Source: Embleya scabrispora
GTDB taxonomy: Bacteria > Actinomycetota > Actinomycetes > Streptomycetales > Streptomycetaceae
Assembly (NCBI RefSeq): GCF_002024165.1
Contig: NZ_MWQN01000001.1
Span: forward strand, 2,893,365 to 2,957,364
Direction of reading: 5' to 3'
Length of the DNA: 64,000 bases
The position numbers were made by a program, and so were the translations under genes. Under the pieces are notes generated by a model, which ran no database searches, was not told where the DNA came from, and saw only the letters and a program-made list of their open reading frames with translations. Below, piece after piece: positions 51,279 through 60,404 of the stretch (its first letter is position 1; each line of letters begins with the position of its first letter).

Positions 51279-52083
51279 TCCCCCCGGGGCGGCGGAGCCC
51301 GCGCACGGTCCGGTGCTCGCCGCGGGTGGGGTGTTGTGGCGGCGGACCCCCGAGGGGACGCAGGTGGGGTTGGTGCACCGGCCGCGCTACGACGACTGGT
51401 CCTTCCCCAAGGGCAAGCTGGAGCCCGGTGAGCCCGCGGTGGTCGCCGCGGTGCGCGAGATCGCCGAGGAGACCGGTTTCCGGGCGGTGCTGGGCCGGGA
51501 GTTGGGGGTGCGCAGTTATCCGATGCGCTCGCGCGACCGGATCAAGATCAACCGCTACTGGGTGGCGGAGGCGGTGTCGGGCGGGTTCGCGCCCAATGCC
51601 GAGGTGGACCGGATGTGGTGGGGCACGCCGGAGGAGGCCGCGGAGCGGAGCGGGACGCCGGATTACACCGCGTCGTTGACCGAGGCGTTTCGCACCGGGC
51701 CGCCGCCGGCGACGGTGCCGGTCGTGGTGTTGCGCGCGGGCCCGGCGTTCGCCCTCGACCTGGTGCCGATGCTGGCCGCGTTCGCGCCGGTCGAGGTGTA
51801 CGGGTGCGCGGAGCCGGACGCCGCCGCGACGGTGGCGCCGTATGCGGCGGCGGCGGGGGCGCGGGTGCACACCGCCGCCGCGTCGCCCGCCGAGGCGGTG
51901 CGCGCGGGTCGGCCCGCGCTGCTGTGTACGCCCGTCCCGGACCTGCACACGATCGTCGCCGGGGCCGGCTCGCCCCGGCTGCCGGCGGAGCCGTTGCTGC
52001 CCGGCGAATTCGCCGTGTTGCACACGTGGGCGGGGCGGGTGGTGGCCGTGGGCCGATACGCCCCCTATCCGACGGGAAGCTGA
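51271..52083 (+). CDS. MutT1-like Nudix hydrolase with degenerate histidine phosphatase domain
   Basis: This 270-residue protein has an N-terminal Nudix domain with an intact box G-x5-E-x7-REUxEExGU (Gly48 to Phe70; REIAEETGF) after FPKGKLEPGEP. The C-terminal half (about 148-265) aligns in order with the histidine phosphatase domain of mycobacterial MutT1, but the active residues are gone: the RHA start reads LRAG, and the CTHRP segment reads CTPVP. The second domain should therefore be non-catalytic. Such enzymes hydrolyse 8-oxo-dGTP or diadenosine/inositol polyphosphates. It overlaps the CHAD gene by 8 bases. Confidence 0.85.
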   Translation: MDDPPGAAEPAHGPVLAAGGVLWRRTPEGTQVGLVHRPRYDDWSFPKGKLEPGEPAVVAAVREIAEETGFRAVLGRELGVRSYPMRSRDRIKINRYWVAEAVSGGFAPNAEVDRMWWGTPEEAAERSGTPDYTASLTEAFRTGPPPATVPVVVLRAGPAFALDLVPMLAAFAPVEVYGCAEPDAAATVAPYAAAAGARVHTAAASPAEAVRAGRPALLCTPVPDLHTIVAGAGSPRLPAEPLLPGEFAVLHTWAGRVVAVGRYAPYPTGS

Positions 52084-52107
52084 GCGCTTGGTCAAGCCGT
52101 CATCACG

Positions 52108-52151
52108 GTTTACCGAACGTCACTCGGCGTCCATCTGAACGCGGGATGAAC
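52108..52151 (-). promoter_or_regulatory. Candidate PHO box, minus-strand orientation
   Basis: On the minus strand GTTCATCCCGC and GTTCAGATGGA are adjacent 11-bp PhoP-type units, followed in phase by a weak unit and GTTCGGTAAAC. The site lies about 220-265 bases upstream of pstS. No minus-strand gene starts here, so it probably serves pstS as a distal site. Confidence 0.5.
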
Positions 52152-52252
52152 GTCGTTCGGGCGTCACCGCAAAGCCCCAGTTCGCGGGTGGTAAATGGCT
52201 ACATGAACGGACAATTCATCCAGCGGTCGGCTTATCTGACTCGACCGTTCGA

Positions 52253-52296
52253 GTTCACCCTCGGTTCACTTTCCGCGGCGGATCGCTTCATTCACA
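52253..52296 (+). promoter_or_regulatory. PHO box of the pst operon
   Basis: GTTCACCCTCG and GTTCACTTTCC match the PhoP consensus closely and are adjacent; a degenerate unit and CTTCATTCACA follow in exact 11-bp phase. A TAACTT -10-like box lies at 52302-52307. This is the arrangement expected for PhoP-activated pstS. Confidence 0.75.
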
Positions 52297-52372
52297 CGGC
52301 CTAACTTCGTGCATGACGACGACCGCTCGGGTCGTCGCGACCACGAGCAGAGTTCGATCGAAAGGGAGCGCC

Positions 52373-53518
52373 GTGACCATTCGGCCCCGCAGTGTCCGTC
52401 GCGGTATCGGCTTCACCGGCCTGGCACTCGCCGGCGCGCTCACGCTGGCCGCGTGTGGCTCCGACGACAACAGCTCGGGTGACGACAAGAAGTCGTCCAC
52501 GAAGGCTGCGTCCGCCCCCGGCGCGGAGGCCCCCAAGGGTGACTGCGGCACCGGCAAGCTCGCCGCCGCCGGCTCCAGCGCCCAGAAGAACGCGATGGAC
52601 GAGTGGATCAAGGCGTACCAGGCCAAATGTTCCGGGGCCACGATCGACTACGCGTCCTCGGGTTCGGGCACCGGCCGCCAGTCGTTCTTCGACAAGCAGG
52701 TCACCTTCGCGGGCTCCGACTCGGCGCTCAAGCCGGAAGAGGTCGCCAAGGCCGCCGCCGCGTGCGCGCCGGGCCAGGCGATCAACCTCCCGATGGTGAC
52801 CGGCCCGATCGCCGTCGCGTACAACGTCTCCGGCGTCAAGGACCTGGTCCTGGACGCGAAGACGATCGCCGGCATCTTCTCCGGCAAGATCACCAAGTGG
52901 GACGCCGCCGAGATCAAGGCGCTGAACCCGAACGCGCAGCTGCCCGGCACCGCGATCCAGCCCGTGCACCGGTCCGAGGCGTCCGGCACCACCGAGAACT
53001 TCACCAAGTACCTCAAGGCCGCCGCCGGCGCCGACTGGACCTACGACTCGGCCCAGGACTGGAAGGCCCCGAACGGCCAGGGCGCCAAGGGCAGCGAGGG
53101 CGTCGCGCAGATCGTGAAGTCGACGCAGGGCGCGATCACCTACGTGGAGCAGTCCTACGCGGAGAACGCCGGCCTGGGCATGGCCGCGATCAACACGGGC
53201 GCGTCGGCCCCGGTCAAGCTCACCCCCGAGGCCGCGGGCAAGGCCGTCGAGGCGGCCAAGATCGCGGGCGAGGGCAACGACCTGAAGCTGTCGGTCGACT
53301 ACGCGACCAAGGCCGAGGGCGCCTACCCGATCATCCTGGTGACCTACGAGATCGTCTGCGAGAAGGGCACGGCGGCGGACAAGCTCCCGCTGATGAAGTC
53401 CTTCCTCACCTACACCTCCAGCGCCGAAGGCCAGAAGGTCCTGGCGGGCATCGGCTACGCGCCGCTCCCGACGACCGTCGCGGACAAGGTCCGCGCCGCC
53501 GTGGCCGGTCTGTCCTAG
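52373..53518 (+). CDS. pstS: Phosphate ABC transporter substrate-binding lipoprotein
   Basis: This 381-residue lipoprotein captures phosphate outside the cell for the PstCAB importer. The signal peptide ends in lipobox LAAC (Cys28), followed by a Ser/Lys/Ala-rich linker. The binding domain shows AAGSSAQKNAMDEWI, YASSGSGTGRQSF, VTFAGSDSAL, the dipole segment HRSEASGTTENFTKYL and TYVEQSYA, which form the phosphate pocket. The GTG with GGGAG was chosen over an upstream ATG because the lipoprotein signal begins there. Strong PHO boxes precede it. Confidence 0.95.
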   Translation: MTIRPRSVRRGIGFTGLALAGALTLAACGSDDNSSGDDKKSSTKAASAPGAEAPKGDCGTGKLAAAGSSAQKNAMDEWIKAYQAKCSGATIDYASSGSGTGRQSFFDKQVTFAGSDSALKPEEVAKAAAACAPGQAINLPMVTGPIAVAYNVSGVKDLVLDAKTIAGIFSGKITKWDAAEIKALNPNAQLPGTAIQPVHRSEASGTTENFTKYLKAAAGADWTYDSAQDWKAPNGQGAKGSEGVAQIVKSTQGAITYVEQSYAENAGLGMAAINTGASAPVKLTPEAAGKAVEAAKIAGEGNDLKLSVDYATKAEGAYPIILVTYEIVCEKGTAADKLPLMKSFLTYTSSAEGQKVLAGIGYAPLPTTVADKVRAAVAGLS

Positions 53519-53555
53519 TCCGAGCCCGCTGAGCGACCGACTCGTACGGAGAGAG

Positions 53556-54551
53556 ATGTCCACCACCACTCCCACCGCACCGGCGGACCCCGAGCGCAAG
53601 GCCCCCGCGGCCAAGCGCGTCAAGGTCCGGCCAGGCGACCGGATCTTCTCCGGTGCCGCCCGCGGCGCCGGCATCAGCCTGCTCGCCATCATGGCCGCGA
53701 TCGCGATCTTCCTCGTGGTCAAGGCGACGGACGCACTGTCGAAGAACCAGGGCAGCTTCCTGACCGACCAGGACTGGGACCCCAACGTGGCCAAGCCCGC
53801 GTTCGGCGTCGTCACCCTGGTGTTCGGCACGGTTGTCAGCGCCACCATCGCGATGGTCATCGCGGTGCCGGTCGCGGTGGGGGTGGCGCTGTTCATCACG
53901 CACTACGCACCCCGGCGGATCGCCCAGACGCTCGGTTACATCGTCGACCTGCTGGCCGCGGTGCCCAGCGTGGTCTACGGCCTCTGGGGCTACATCTTCC
54001 TGGCTCCCAAGCTGCTCGGCCTGCACACCTGGCTGGCCGACTACCTCGGCTGGATCCCGATCTTCGACAAGGAGCAGCCGGGCGCCACCGCCCGCACGCT
54101 GTTCACCGTCGGCATCGTGCTGGCCATCATGATCCTGCCGATCATCGCGGCGGTCACCCGTGAGGTCTTCCTCCAGGTGCCCCGCGCCCACGAGGAGGCC
54201 GCGCTCGCGCTCGGCGCCACCCGCTGGGAGATGATCCGGGTCGCGGTGCTGCCCTACGGCAAGCCCGGCATCATCAGCGCGTCGATGCTCGGCCTCGGCC
54301 GCGCGGTCGGCGAGACCATCGCGGTCGCGATGGTGCTCTCGCCCAGCTTCGACCTCTCGATCCACATCCTGGACCCGGGCAACACCACGATCGCGGCGAA
54401 CATCGCGAACCAGTTCGGCGAATCCAACGACATCGGCCGCGGCGCGCTGATCGCCTCCGGTCTGGTCCTGTTCATCATGACGCTGCTCGTCAACGGCGCC
54501 GCGCGCGTCGTCATCAACCGGCGCAAGGCGTTCTCTGGAGCGAACTCATGA
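53556..54551 (+). CDS. pstC: Phosphate ABC transporter permease PstC
   Basis: This 331-residue permease has six transmembrane helices and the EAA loop [27 protein letters not shown] that contacts PstB. The N-terminal 35 residues are basic and cytoplasmic. [13 protein letters not shown] is a PstC hallmark. It lies 37 bases after pstS and overlaps pstA by 4 bases. Confidence 0.93.
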   Translation: MSTTTPTAPADPERKAPAAKRVKVRPGDRIFSGAARGAGISLLAIMAAIAIFLVVKATDALSKNQGSFLTDQDWDPNVAKPAFGVVTLVFGTVVSATIAMVIAVPVAVGVALFITHYAPRRIAQTLGYIVDLLAAVPSVVYGLWGYIFLAPKLLGLHTWLADYLGWIPIFDKEQPGATARTLFTVGIVLAIMILPIIAAVTREVFLQVPRAHEEAALALGATRWEMIRVAVLPYGKPGIISASMLGLGRAVGETIAVAMVLSPSFDLSIHILDPGNTTIAANIANQFGESNDIGRGALIASGLVLFIMTLLVNGAARVVINRRKAFSGANS

Positions 54552-55657
54552 CCGTCCTGGACACGGGCGACAAGCGCCCGGGCATCGGTACGGACACGGC
54601 CGAGGCCGGTCGCGGGGGCCCGGCCGATCCGCGCGCGGCGTCGCTGACCCGGCGGACCCTGCCGCGTCAGGTGCCGTGGGCGATCGCCGGCGGCGGCGTG
54701 CTGCTGACGATCGTGTTCAAGCTGACCCTGGACAACTGGGCACTCGCGGTCTTCCTCGCCGGCGTGATCTTCATCGTCGCGCTCTCCGCCGTCTCGTGGC
54801 GCTTCGAGGACGCCCGGCGGGCCCGGGACCGGTTCGCCACCAGCCTGATCTCCACCACGTTCGTGCTCGCCGTGCTGCCGCTGGTCTCGCTGCTCGGCTA
54901 CACGATCCAGCGCGGCGTCGACAAGCTCACCCCGTACTTCCTGTCCCACTCGATGCGCGGCGTGGGCGCCCGGGACGACACCGGCGGCGTGTACCACGCG
55001 ATCATCGGCACCCTGGAGCAGGTCGGCCTGGCCACCCTGATCGCGGTCCCGATCGGGCTGCTCACCGCGATCTACCTGGTCGAGTACGGGCGCGGCCGGC
55101 TGGCCAAGACGGTGACCTTCTTCGTCGACGTGATGACCGGCCTGCCGTCGATCGTCGCGGGTCTGTTCATCTACGCCTTCTGGATCCTGATGCTCGGCTT
55201 CGAGGCCTCCGGCTTCGCCGGGTCGCTGGCGCTGATGATCCTGATGTTGCCCACGGTGGTGCGCTCCGCCGAGGAGATGCTCAAGCTCGTCCCGAACGAG
55301 CTGCGCGAGGCCAGCCTGGCGCTCGGCATCCCGAAGTGGCGCACCGTGCTCAAGGTCGTGCTCCCCACCGCCTTCGGCGGCATCGTCACCGGCGTGATGC
55401 TCTCCATCGCCCGCGTGATCGGCGAGACCGCCCCGCTGCTGCTGCTCGTCGGGCTCACCCAGTCGATCAACACCGACCCCTTCTCGGGGTGGCAATCGGC
55501 GCTGCCGCTGTACGTGTTCGACCAGAACCACGCCGGCAACAAGTTCGCCGAGGAGCGGGCCTGGGCCGCGGCGCTCACGCTGATCCTCATCGTGATGATC
55601 CTCAACCTGGCGGCGCGGCTGATCGCCCGCTGGAAGGCACCGAAGGCGGGCCGATGA
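54548..55657 (+). CDS. pstA: Phosphate ABC transporter permease PstA
   Basis: This 369-residue permease is the partner of PstC. It has an N-terminal cytoplasmic extension of about 35 residues, two extra hydrophobic segments (about 38-75) and the six-helix core with [14 protein letters not shown] and the EAA loop [28 protein letters not shown]. Both flanks overlap their neighbours by ATGA-type junctions, so the operon is tightly coupled. Confidence 0.93.
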   Translation: MTVLDTGDKRPGIGTDTAEAGRGGPADPRAASLTRRTLPRQVPWAIAGGGVLLTIVFKLTLDNWALAVFLAGVIFIVALSAVSWRFEDARRARDRFATSLISTTFVLAVLPLVSLLGYTIQRGVDKLTPYFLSHSMRGVGARDDTGGVYHAIIGTLEQVGLATLIAVPIGLLTAIYLVEYGRGRLAKTVTFFVDVMTGLPSIVAGLFIYAFWILMLGFEASGFAGSLALMILMLPTVVRSAEEMLKLVPNELREASLALGIPKWRTVLKVVLPTAFGGIVTGVMLSIARVIGETAPLLLLVGLTQSINTDPFSGWQSALPLYVFDQNHAGNKFAEERAWAAALTLILIVMILNLAARLIARWKAPKAGR

Positions 55658-55722
55658 AGGCCACGACGAGGACCCGTACGGCCGACCGCGGCACCGACAT
55701 CCGCACCGATCCAGAGGCAGGA

Positions 55723-56499
55723 ATGACCAAGCGCATCGAAGTTGCCGGACTCAACGCCTACTACGGCTCGCACAAGGCCGTCGAGGACATCTCGATGACC
55801 ATGGAGCCGCGTTCGGTCACGGCCTTCATCGGTCCCTCCGGCTGCGGCAAGTCCACCTTCATCCGCACCCTGAACCGGATGCACGAGCTGATCCCGGGCG
55901 CCTCCGTGGACGGCTCGGTCGCGCTCGACGGGCAGGACCTGTACGGCAGCGACATCGACCCGGTGGCGGTGCGCCGCACGGTCGGCATGGTGTTCCAGCG
56001 GCCCAACCCCTTCCCGACCATGTCGATCTACGACAACGTCGCGGCCGGGCTCAAGCTCGCCGGGATCAAGCGCAAGGGCGACCTGGACGCGATCGTCGAG
56101 CGGTCGCTGCGCGGCGCCAACCTGTGGACCGAGGTCAAGGACCGGCTGAACAAGCCCGGCGCGGGCCTGTCCGGCGGCCAGCAGCAGCGACTGTGCATCG
56201 CGCGCGCGATCGCGGTCGAGCCGCAGGTGTTGTTGATGGACGAGCCGTGCTCGGCCCTGGACCCGATCTCCACGCTGGCGATCGAGGACCTGATCGCGCT
56301 GCTCAAGGAGCGCTACACGATCGTGATCGTGACGCACAACATGCAGCAGGCGGCCCGCGTCTCGGACAAGACCGCGTTCTTCAACCTGGCCGGCCCGGGT
56401 CAGCCCGGCAAGCTGGTGGAGATCGGCGACACCGAGACGATCTTCTCCGCGCCGACCGAGGAATCCACCGCCGACTACATCGCCGGCCGGTTCGGCTGA
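55723..56499 (+). CDS. pstB: Phosphate ABC transporter ATPase PstB
   Basis: This 258-residue ATPase powers phosphate import. It has Walker [10 protein letters not shown], the Q-loop [13 protein letters not shown], the signature [14 protein letters not shown], Walker [14 protein letters not shown] and the switch [13 protein letters not shown]. The second ATG (AGGCAGGA site) gives the normal length and the usual beginning [15 protein letters not shown]. An ATG at 55654 that overlaps the pstA stop would add 23 residues and is a possible alternative. Confidence 0.93.
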   Translation: MTKRIEVAGLNAYYGSHKAVEDISMTMEPRSVTAFIGPSGCGKSTFIRTLNRMHELIPGASVDGSVALDGQDLYGSDIDPVAVRRTVGMVFQRPNPFPTMSIYDNVAAGLKLAGIKRKGDLDAIVERSLRGANLWTEVKDRLNKPGAGLSGGQQQRLCIARAIAVEPQVLLMDEPCSALDPISTLAIEDLIALLKERYTIVIVTHNMQQAARVSDKTAFFNLAGPGQPGKLVEIGDTETIFSAPTEESTADYIAGRFG

Positions 56500-56548
56500 C
56501 GGATCGACGCACCGAGCGACGAGTCGACGGACCGCCGACATGGACACG

Positions 56549-56586
56549 CGACAGGGCCCGCACCGGATTCGGTGCGGGCCCTGTCG
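56549..56586. terminator. Bidirectional terminator between pstB and pit
   Basis: A perfect 17-bp stem (CGACAGGGCCCGCACCG/CGGTGCGGGCCCTGTCG) encloses a 4-base loop between convergent operons. Confidence 0.88.
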
Positions 56587-56656
56587 TCCGTTATGCGACA
56601 CCTCTGCCGGATGCCGCGTACGTCCCGCATCGCGCACGCGGCGTGCGGCGCCGGGG

Positions 56657-57652
56657 TCAGCCCACGATCAGGTGGGCAATCCCGTAGGTGCCCGCCGCGA
56701 CCAGACCCGCGGCCGGCATCGTGGTGAACCAGCCGATCAGGATGTTCTTGGCGACGCCCCAGCGCACCGCCTTGACCCGCTTGGTCGCGCCCACGCCCAT
56801 GATCGCCGAGGTGATGATGTGCGTGGTGGAGATCGGCGCCTTGAAGACGTAGGCCGTGGTGTACAGGATCGACGCGGCCGTGGTCTCGGCGGCGAAGCCC
56901 TGCGGCGGATCCAACTCGATGATCTTGCGGCCGAGGGTGCGCATGATCCGCCACCCGCCCGCGTAGGTGCCGGCCGAGAGCGTGATGGCGCAGGCGAGCT
57001 TGACCCACACCGGAATGCCGTTGCCCTCGTGGTGGCCACTGATCACCAGCGCCATCACCACGATGCCCATCGTCTTCTGGGCGTCCTGGATGCCGTGGCC
57101 GAGCGCCATGCCGGCCGCCGAGACGGTCTGGGCCAGCCGGAATCCGCGCTTGGCCTTGTGCGGATTGGACTTTCGGAACAGCCAGATGATCGCGACCATC
57201 ACCAGATAGCCGGCGACCAGGCCGATCACCGGCGACAGGAACATCGGGATGACGACCTTTTCCAGCACACCGTCCCAGTGGACGGTGCTGGAGCCCGCGA
57301 GCGCGGCGCCGACGAGGCCGCCGAACAGCGCGTGCGACGAGGACGACGGCAGCCCGAAGTACCAGGTCAACAGGTTCCAGAAGATCGCGCCGACCAGCGC
57401 CGCGAACAGGATGACCAGACCTTGATGGCCTTCGGGGGTGGCGATCAGCCCCTTGCTGACGGTCTTGGCGACGCCTTCGCCGAGGAAGGCGCCGGCGAGG
57501 TTCATCACCGCGGCCATGGCCAGCGCCGCCCGCGGGGTCAGTGCCCGGGTGGACACCGAGGTGGCGATGGCGTTGGCCGAGTCGTGGAAGCCGTTGGTGT
57601 AGGTGAAGAAGAGCGCGACGCCGATGACGATGATCAGACCAGTGAGTTCCAC
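56657..57652 (-). CDS. pit: Low-affinity inorganic phosphate transporter Pit
   Basis: This 331-residue protein has about ten transmembrane helices and the two inverted Pit/PiT signatures (YTNGFHDSANAIATSVSTRAL and GLPSSSSHALFGGLVGAAL; then KAPISTTHIITSAIMGVGATKR). It imports metal phosphate with protons when phosphate is plentiful. It lies 4 bases after the DUF47 gene and corresponds to S. coelicolor pitH1 beside pstB. The start is GTG, with the DUF47 stop just before it. Confidence 0.93.
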   Translation of the reverse strand: MELTGLIIVIGVALFFTYTNGFHDSANAIATSVSTRALTPRAALAMAAVMNLAGAFLGEGVAKTVSKGLIATPEGHQGLVILFAALVGAIFWNLLTWYFGLPSSSSHALFGGLVGAALAGSSTVHWDGVLEKVVIPMFLSPVIGLVAGYLVMVAIIWLFRKSNPHKAKRGFRLAQTVSAAGMALGHGIQDAQKTMGIVVMALVISGHHEGNGIPVWVKLACAITLSAGTYAGGWRIMRTLGRKIIELDPPQGFAAETTAASILYTTAYVFKAPISTTHIITSAIMGVGATKRVKAVRWGVAKNILIGWFTTMPAAGLVAAGTYGIAHLIVG

Positions 57653-57656
57653 TGGG

Positions 57657-58277
57657 TCAGGACTCCTTGACGGCGATCGTCTCGACCGTGTTCGCCACGT
57701 GCTCGAACCCGTCGGCGGCCTCTTCGAGCACGTCGACGATGCCCTTGAGCTTGAGCACGGTCAGCGCGTCGTACGCGCCGCTGAACAGGTGCGCCAGCAG
57801 CTTGCGGTGGATCTGGTCGGCCTGGTTCTCGAGGCGGTTGATCTCGATCCAGTACTCGGTCAGGTCCTTCATCGTGCGCAGCCGGGGCATCGCCTCGGCG
57901 GTCAGCTCCGAGGCGCGCACGAGCACCTCGATCTGGTCCGCGACCTGGGGCGGGAGTTCGTCGAGCTGGTACAGCACGACCAGGTCGACCGCCTCTTCCA
58001 TGTAGTCCATGACGTCGTCGAGTTGCGAGGCGAGCGCGTAGATGTCCTCGCGGTCGAACGGCGTGATGAAGGAGGCGTTGAGCTGGCGCATGATCGCATG
58101 CGTGGTGTCGTCACCGGCATGCTCGGCCGCGCGCATCCGTTCGGCGATCTCCGGACGAGCGGAGACCTCTGCGCCGAGCAACTCCGTCAGGAGCTTGGAT
58201 GCGGTGACCAGGTTGCTCGCCGCTGCGGCGAACATGTCGTAGAAGCTCGTCTCCCTGGGGGTCAGACGCAATCGCAC
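57657..58277 (-). CDS. PhoU-like DUF47 accessory protein of Pit
   Basis: This 206-residue all-helical protein (RLTPRETSFYDMFAAAASNLVTASKLLTELL, then FITPFDREDIYALASQLDDVMDYMEEAVDLV) is a DUF47/PhoU-like protein. Such genes are almost always paired with pit and are thought to regulate it, perhaps by metal binding through the conserved Asp/Glu (FDREDI, DDVMDY). It is not the classical PhoU. The GTG has a GGAG site. Confidence 0.9.
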   Translation of the reverse strand: MRLRLTPRETSFYDMFAAAASNLVTASKLLTELLGAEVSARPEIAERMRAAEHAGDDTTHAIMRQLNASFITPFDREDIYALASQLDDVMDYMEEAVDLVVLYQLDELPPQVADQIEVLVRASELTAEAMPRLRTMKDLTEYWIEINRLENQADQIHRKLLAHLFSGAYDALTVLKLKGIVDVLEEAADGFEHVANTVETIAVKES

Positions 58278-58704
58278 TTGAGGTCTCCGGGATAATGAAG
58301 GTGGTCGGCGTCGATGCTAGGCGCTCTTGCGGTCTTGCACGCAAACCGGGGAGTCGACGCGAACCCCGACCGTACCCAGCGGTGATGAGTCACACGCGCA
58401 CAGCGACGAACGGGCATGCGGAGCCGCCCGTTCCGCCGTCGAGGACGCCCGTCACACGGCCAGAGTATGGGTCCGCGCACCATTCGAATGACAGAGCGGC
58501 CTACCCTCGATCCATGTCGCCCACATCACACGAACCGGATCCGGGGATCGACCGGTACGGCGCCGGCCGGGGCGGGTCCGCCGCGGGCGGGGCGATCGGA
58601 GCGCTTGCCGGATATACCCCCGGGGGTAAATTCGACATCGTGGACGGTCACCCGATCGGGCCATGGACAGGTGGGAAACGGCCGCACGGACACGGGAGAC
58701 GACG
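58278..58704. other. Divergent region between the pit operon and csoR
   Basis: No credible gene is present. On the minus strand TAGCAT (58314-58319) is a likely -10 for the DUF47-pit operon. On the plus strand a TACCCT box at 58502-58507 stands 7 bases before an ATG whose 97-codon frame overlaps csoR and has no family features. The CsoR operator-promoter is listed separately. Confidence 0.5.
58605..58632 (+). promoter_or_regulatory. csoR promoter with CsoR-type operator
   Basis: TACCCCCGGGGGTA (58615-58628) is a perfect palindrome of the CsoR operator class (TACCC-GGGTA). It lies between TTGCCG (-35) and TAAATT (-10), which are 16 bases apart, so a bound repressor would block RNA polymerase. 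Autoregulation of csoR is expected. Confidence 0.75.
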
Positions 58705-59052
58705 GTGGAACAGGATCCGCAGACACCGGACACGAAAGCGACACCCGGCACATCGGGGCACGAGACCTCGGGACACGGCTACAGCGGGCGCAAGGACGAG
58801 CACCTGAAGCGGCTGCGTCGGGTCGAGGGGCAGATCCGCGGGTTGCAGCGCATGGTCTCCGAGGACGAATACTGCATCGACATCCTCACCCAGGTCTCGG
58901 CGGCGACCAAGGCGCTGCAGTCCTTCGCGCTCAGCCTGCTGGAGGAACACCTCGGGCACTGCGTGGCGAACGCGGTGGAAAAGGGCGGTCCGGAGGCGGA
59001 GGAGAAGGTTAAGGAGGCGTCCCAGGCGATCGCACGCCTGGTGCGCTCCTGA
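58705..59052 (+). CDS. csoR: CsoR family metal-sensing repressor
   Basis: This 115-residue four-helix protein has the CsoR core KDEHLKRLRRVEGQIRGLQRMV and the metal-site pattern Cys...His-x3-Cys (EYCIDILTQVSAATKALQSFALSLLEEHLGHCV), which fits copper(I) sensing. Metal binding releases it from GC-rich palindromes. The GTG with a CGGGAG site was chosen; an upstream in-frame ATG would add 14 residues. No copper ATPase or chaperone is adjacent, so other targets should be elsewhere. RcnR- or FrmR-like specificity is less likely because of the ligand set. Confidence 0.88.
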   Translation: MEQDPQTPDTKATPGTSGHETSGHGYSGRKDEHLKRLRRVEGQIRGLQRMVSEDEYCIDILTQVSAATKALQSFALSLLEEHLGHCVANAVEKGGPEAEEKVKEASQAIARLVRS

Positions 59053-59245
59053 GCCCGCGGCGACGGGGACCGGCCCTGCCGTGCGCGCCCGGCCCCCGGC
59101 CGCCGGCCAGGCCGAGCACGGCGTCGATCTGCGCCTGGGTGAGCGGTCCCTCGCTCGCCGAGGCCGCGATCATCAGGTCTCCGTAGAGCTCGATCTCGTC
59201 GAGGACGACGTGGTCGTGCACGCGGCGATCGGAGAATCGTGACAC
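59009..59245 (-). CDS. Small conserved-looking protein of unknown function
   Basis: This 78-residue protein begins SRFSDRRVHDHVVLDEIELYGDLMIAASASEGPLTQAQIDAVLGL, a compact helical segment, and ends in a Gly/Arg-rich tail that overlaps the end of csoR by 44 bases. A GTG start with GGAGG supports translation. Small proteins of this type, with the EIELYGDLMIAASA segment, are common in Streptomyces. Function unknown. Confidence 0.6.
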   Translation of the reverse strand: MSRFSDRRVHDHVVLDEIELYGDLMIAASASEGPLTQAQIDAVLGLAGGRGPGAHGRAGPRRRGLRSAPGVRSPGTPP

Positions 59246-59386
59246 TCCCACCACCTCCTCGCGGCACGCCTCGGACGGTCCTTCGGCCCATCCAGCGTAG
59301 GGGCGGCTCCTCGGCGCGACCATGACACGCCTGGGTCATTTGGGGACCGCCCGGAACGACGCCGCGGAGGTGACCGGGGCCGTCCG

Positions 59387-59411
59387 CCGGACCGGGCCCG
59401 GCCCGGTCCGG
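59387..59411 (-). terminator. Terminator-like hairpin after the lipoprotein gene
   Basis: CCGGACCGGGCC pairs perfectly with GGCCCGGTCCGG across a very short loop (10 bp if the tip opens), 16 bases after the stop. Confidence 0.55.
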
Positions 59412-59427
59412 CCGATCCCGGCCGGGT

Positions 59428-60315
59428 CTAACCGCGTTTCGCCGTGGCGCTCGGTGGGGCGGCGGGCGGAGCCGGTGCCACGTAGAGGTCCTTGGCCTCG
59501 GGTGGCCTGACGTCGACCACGACGCCGAAGTCGTACAGCTCCGCGGCGGAGAGCACCTTCGTCGTCGCCGCGGTCCTGGCCTCGTCGGGGCCCATCACGA
59601 AGACGAACGACTCCTCGACCTTGCGCAGTCGACCGGCGTCGTCGAGGTAGGCGTCGAACGGGATCGGCGCGCCGTCGAAGGTCTTCAGCGCGGCGGCCAG
59701 CGGGCCGCGCACCTCCGGCGCGGTCAGGTCGTGCGCCTTGCGGATGTCCAGGGTGCCCTTGTAATGCCGCACGGTGTCCGGGCCCAGCTTCTCGGTGCCC
59801 ACCAGGACCACGTCGTCGTTGACCCCGCGCAGTATCTCGAAGGACGTCCCGGGATCGGTGCCGCCGCCGCTGACCAGGTTGCCGTCGGCCAGCCCGTCGA
59901 TCGCGAGGCGCACCCACTTGTCCTTGGGGACGCCGGGCGAGCCGTTCTTCATGTAGAGCGCTTGGGGGGTCAGGATCTCCTGGAGCGGCCCGGCGATGCC
60001 GGAATCCTTGGGCGCGTCCACCGTGAGCGTGCCGATGTGCCGGACATAGTCGAACATGCCCTGGCCGGTGAGCTTCACGACCCGGTTGTCGCTCTGCATC
60101 GTCATCGTGGTGCGGGTGCGCGAACTCTTCGCGCCCGTGGTGACGTCGGCCGCCTTGCGCACGGCGGCGACCGCGTCCGCGGGGCCGCCGCTCGCGGCCC
60201 CGCCACTGCCCTTGACCTGCGCTCCCTGCGGTTGCACGTCGTCGCCCTGACAACCGGCGACCCCGGCCAGGACGAGGGCGCAACAGGCACCCGTGAGCGC
60301 GGTGCGGACCAACAT
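59428..60315 (-). CDS. LppX/LprAFG-like lipoprotein
   Basis: This 295-residue lipoprotein has a signal peptide with lipobox VAGC (Cys22), a Gly/Ala/Ser linker and a beta-rich domain with the pattern of LppX/LprAFG proteins: AVRKAADVTTGAKSSRTRTTMTM, QGMFDYVRHIGTLTV, and a late DAYLDDAGRLRKVEESF strand. Such LolA-like folds carry lipids or lipoglycans across the envelope in mycobacteria. Here the cargo is unknown. The ATG has GGGAG. Confidence 0.8.
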   Translation of the reverse strand: MLVRTALTGACCALVLAGVAGCQGDDVQPQGAQVKGSGGAASGGPADAVAAVRKAADVTTGAKSSRTRTTMTMQSDNRVVKLTGQGMFDYVRHIGTLTVDAPKDSGIAGPLQEILTPQALYMKNGSPGVPKDKWVRLAIDGLADGNLVSGGGTDPGTSFEILRGVNDDVVLVGTEKLGPDTVRHYKGTLDIRKAHDLTAPEVRGPLAAALKTFDGAPIPFDAYLDDAGRLRKVEESFVFVMGPDEARTAATTKVLSAAELYDFGVVVDVRPPEAKDLYVAPAPPAAPPSATAKRG

Positions 60316-60404
60316 GTGGGGTTCTCCCGGATGCTCGGAATCCTCGCGTGACGGCCGGCCACGCGGCGGCGGCTCGTCGGGACAACGAGCGAGGCGACGC
60401 CGGG

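Noticed and set aside
58514-58807. 97-codon frame with leaderless-looking start upstream of csoR
   Set aside because: It runs through the CsoR operator and overlaps csoR; its second half is an Arg/His-rich shadow of csoR.
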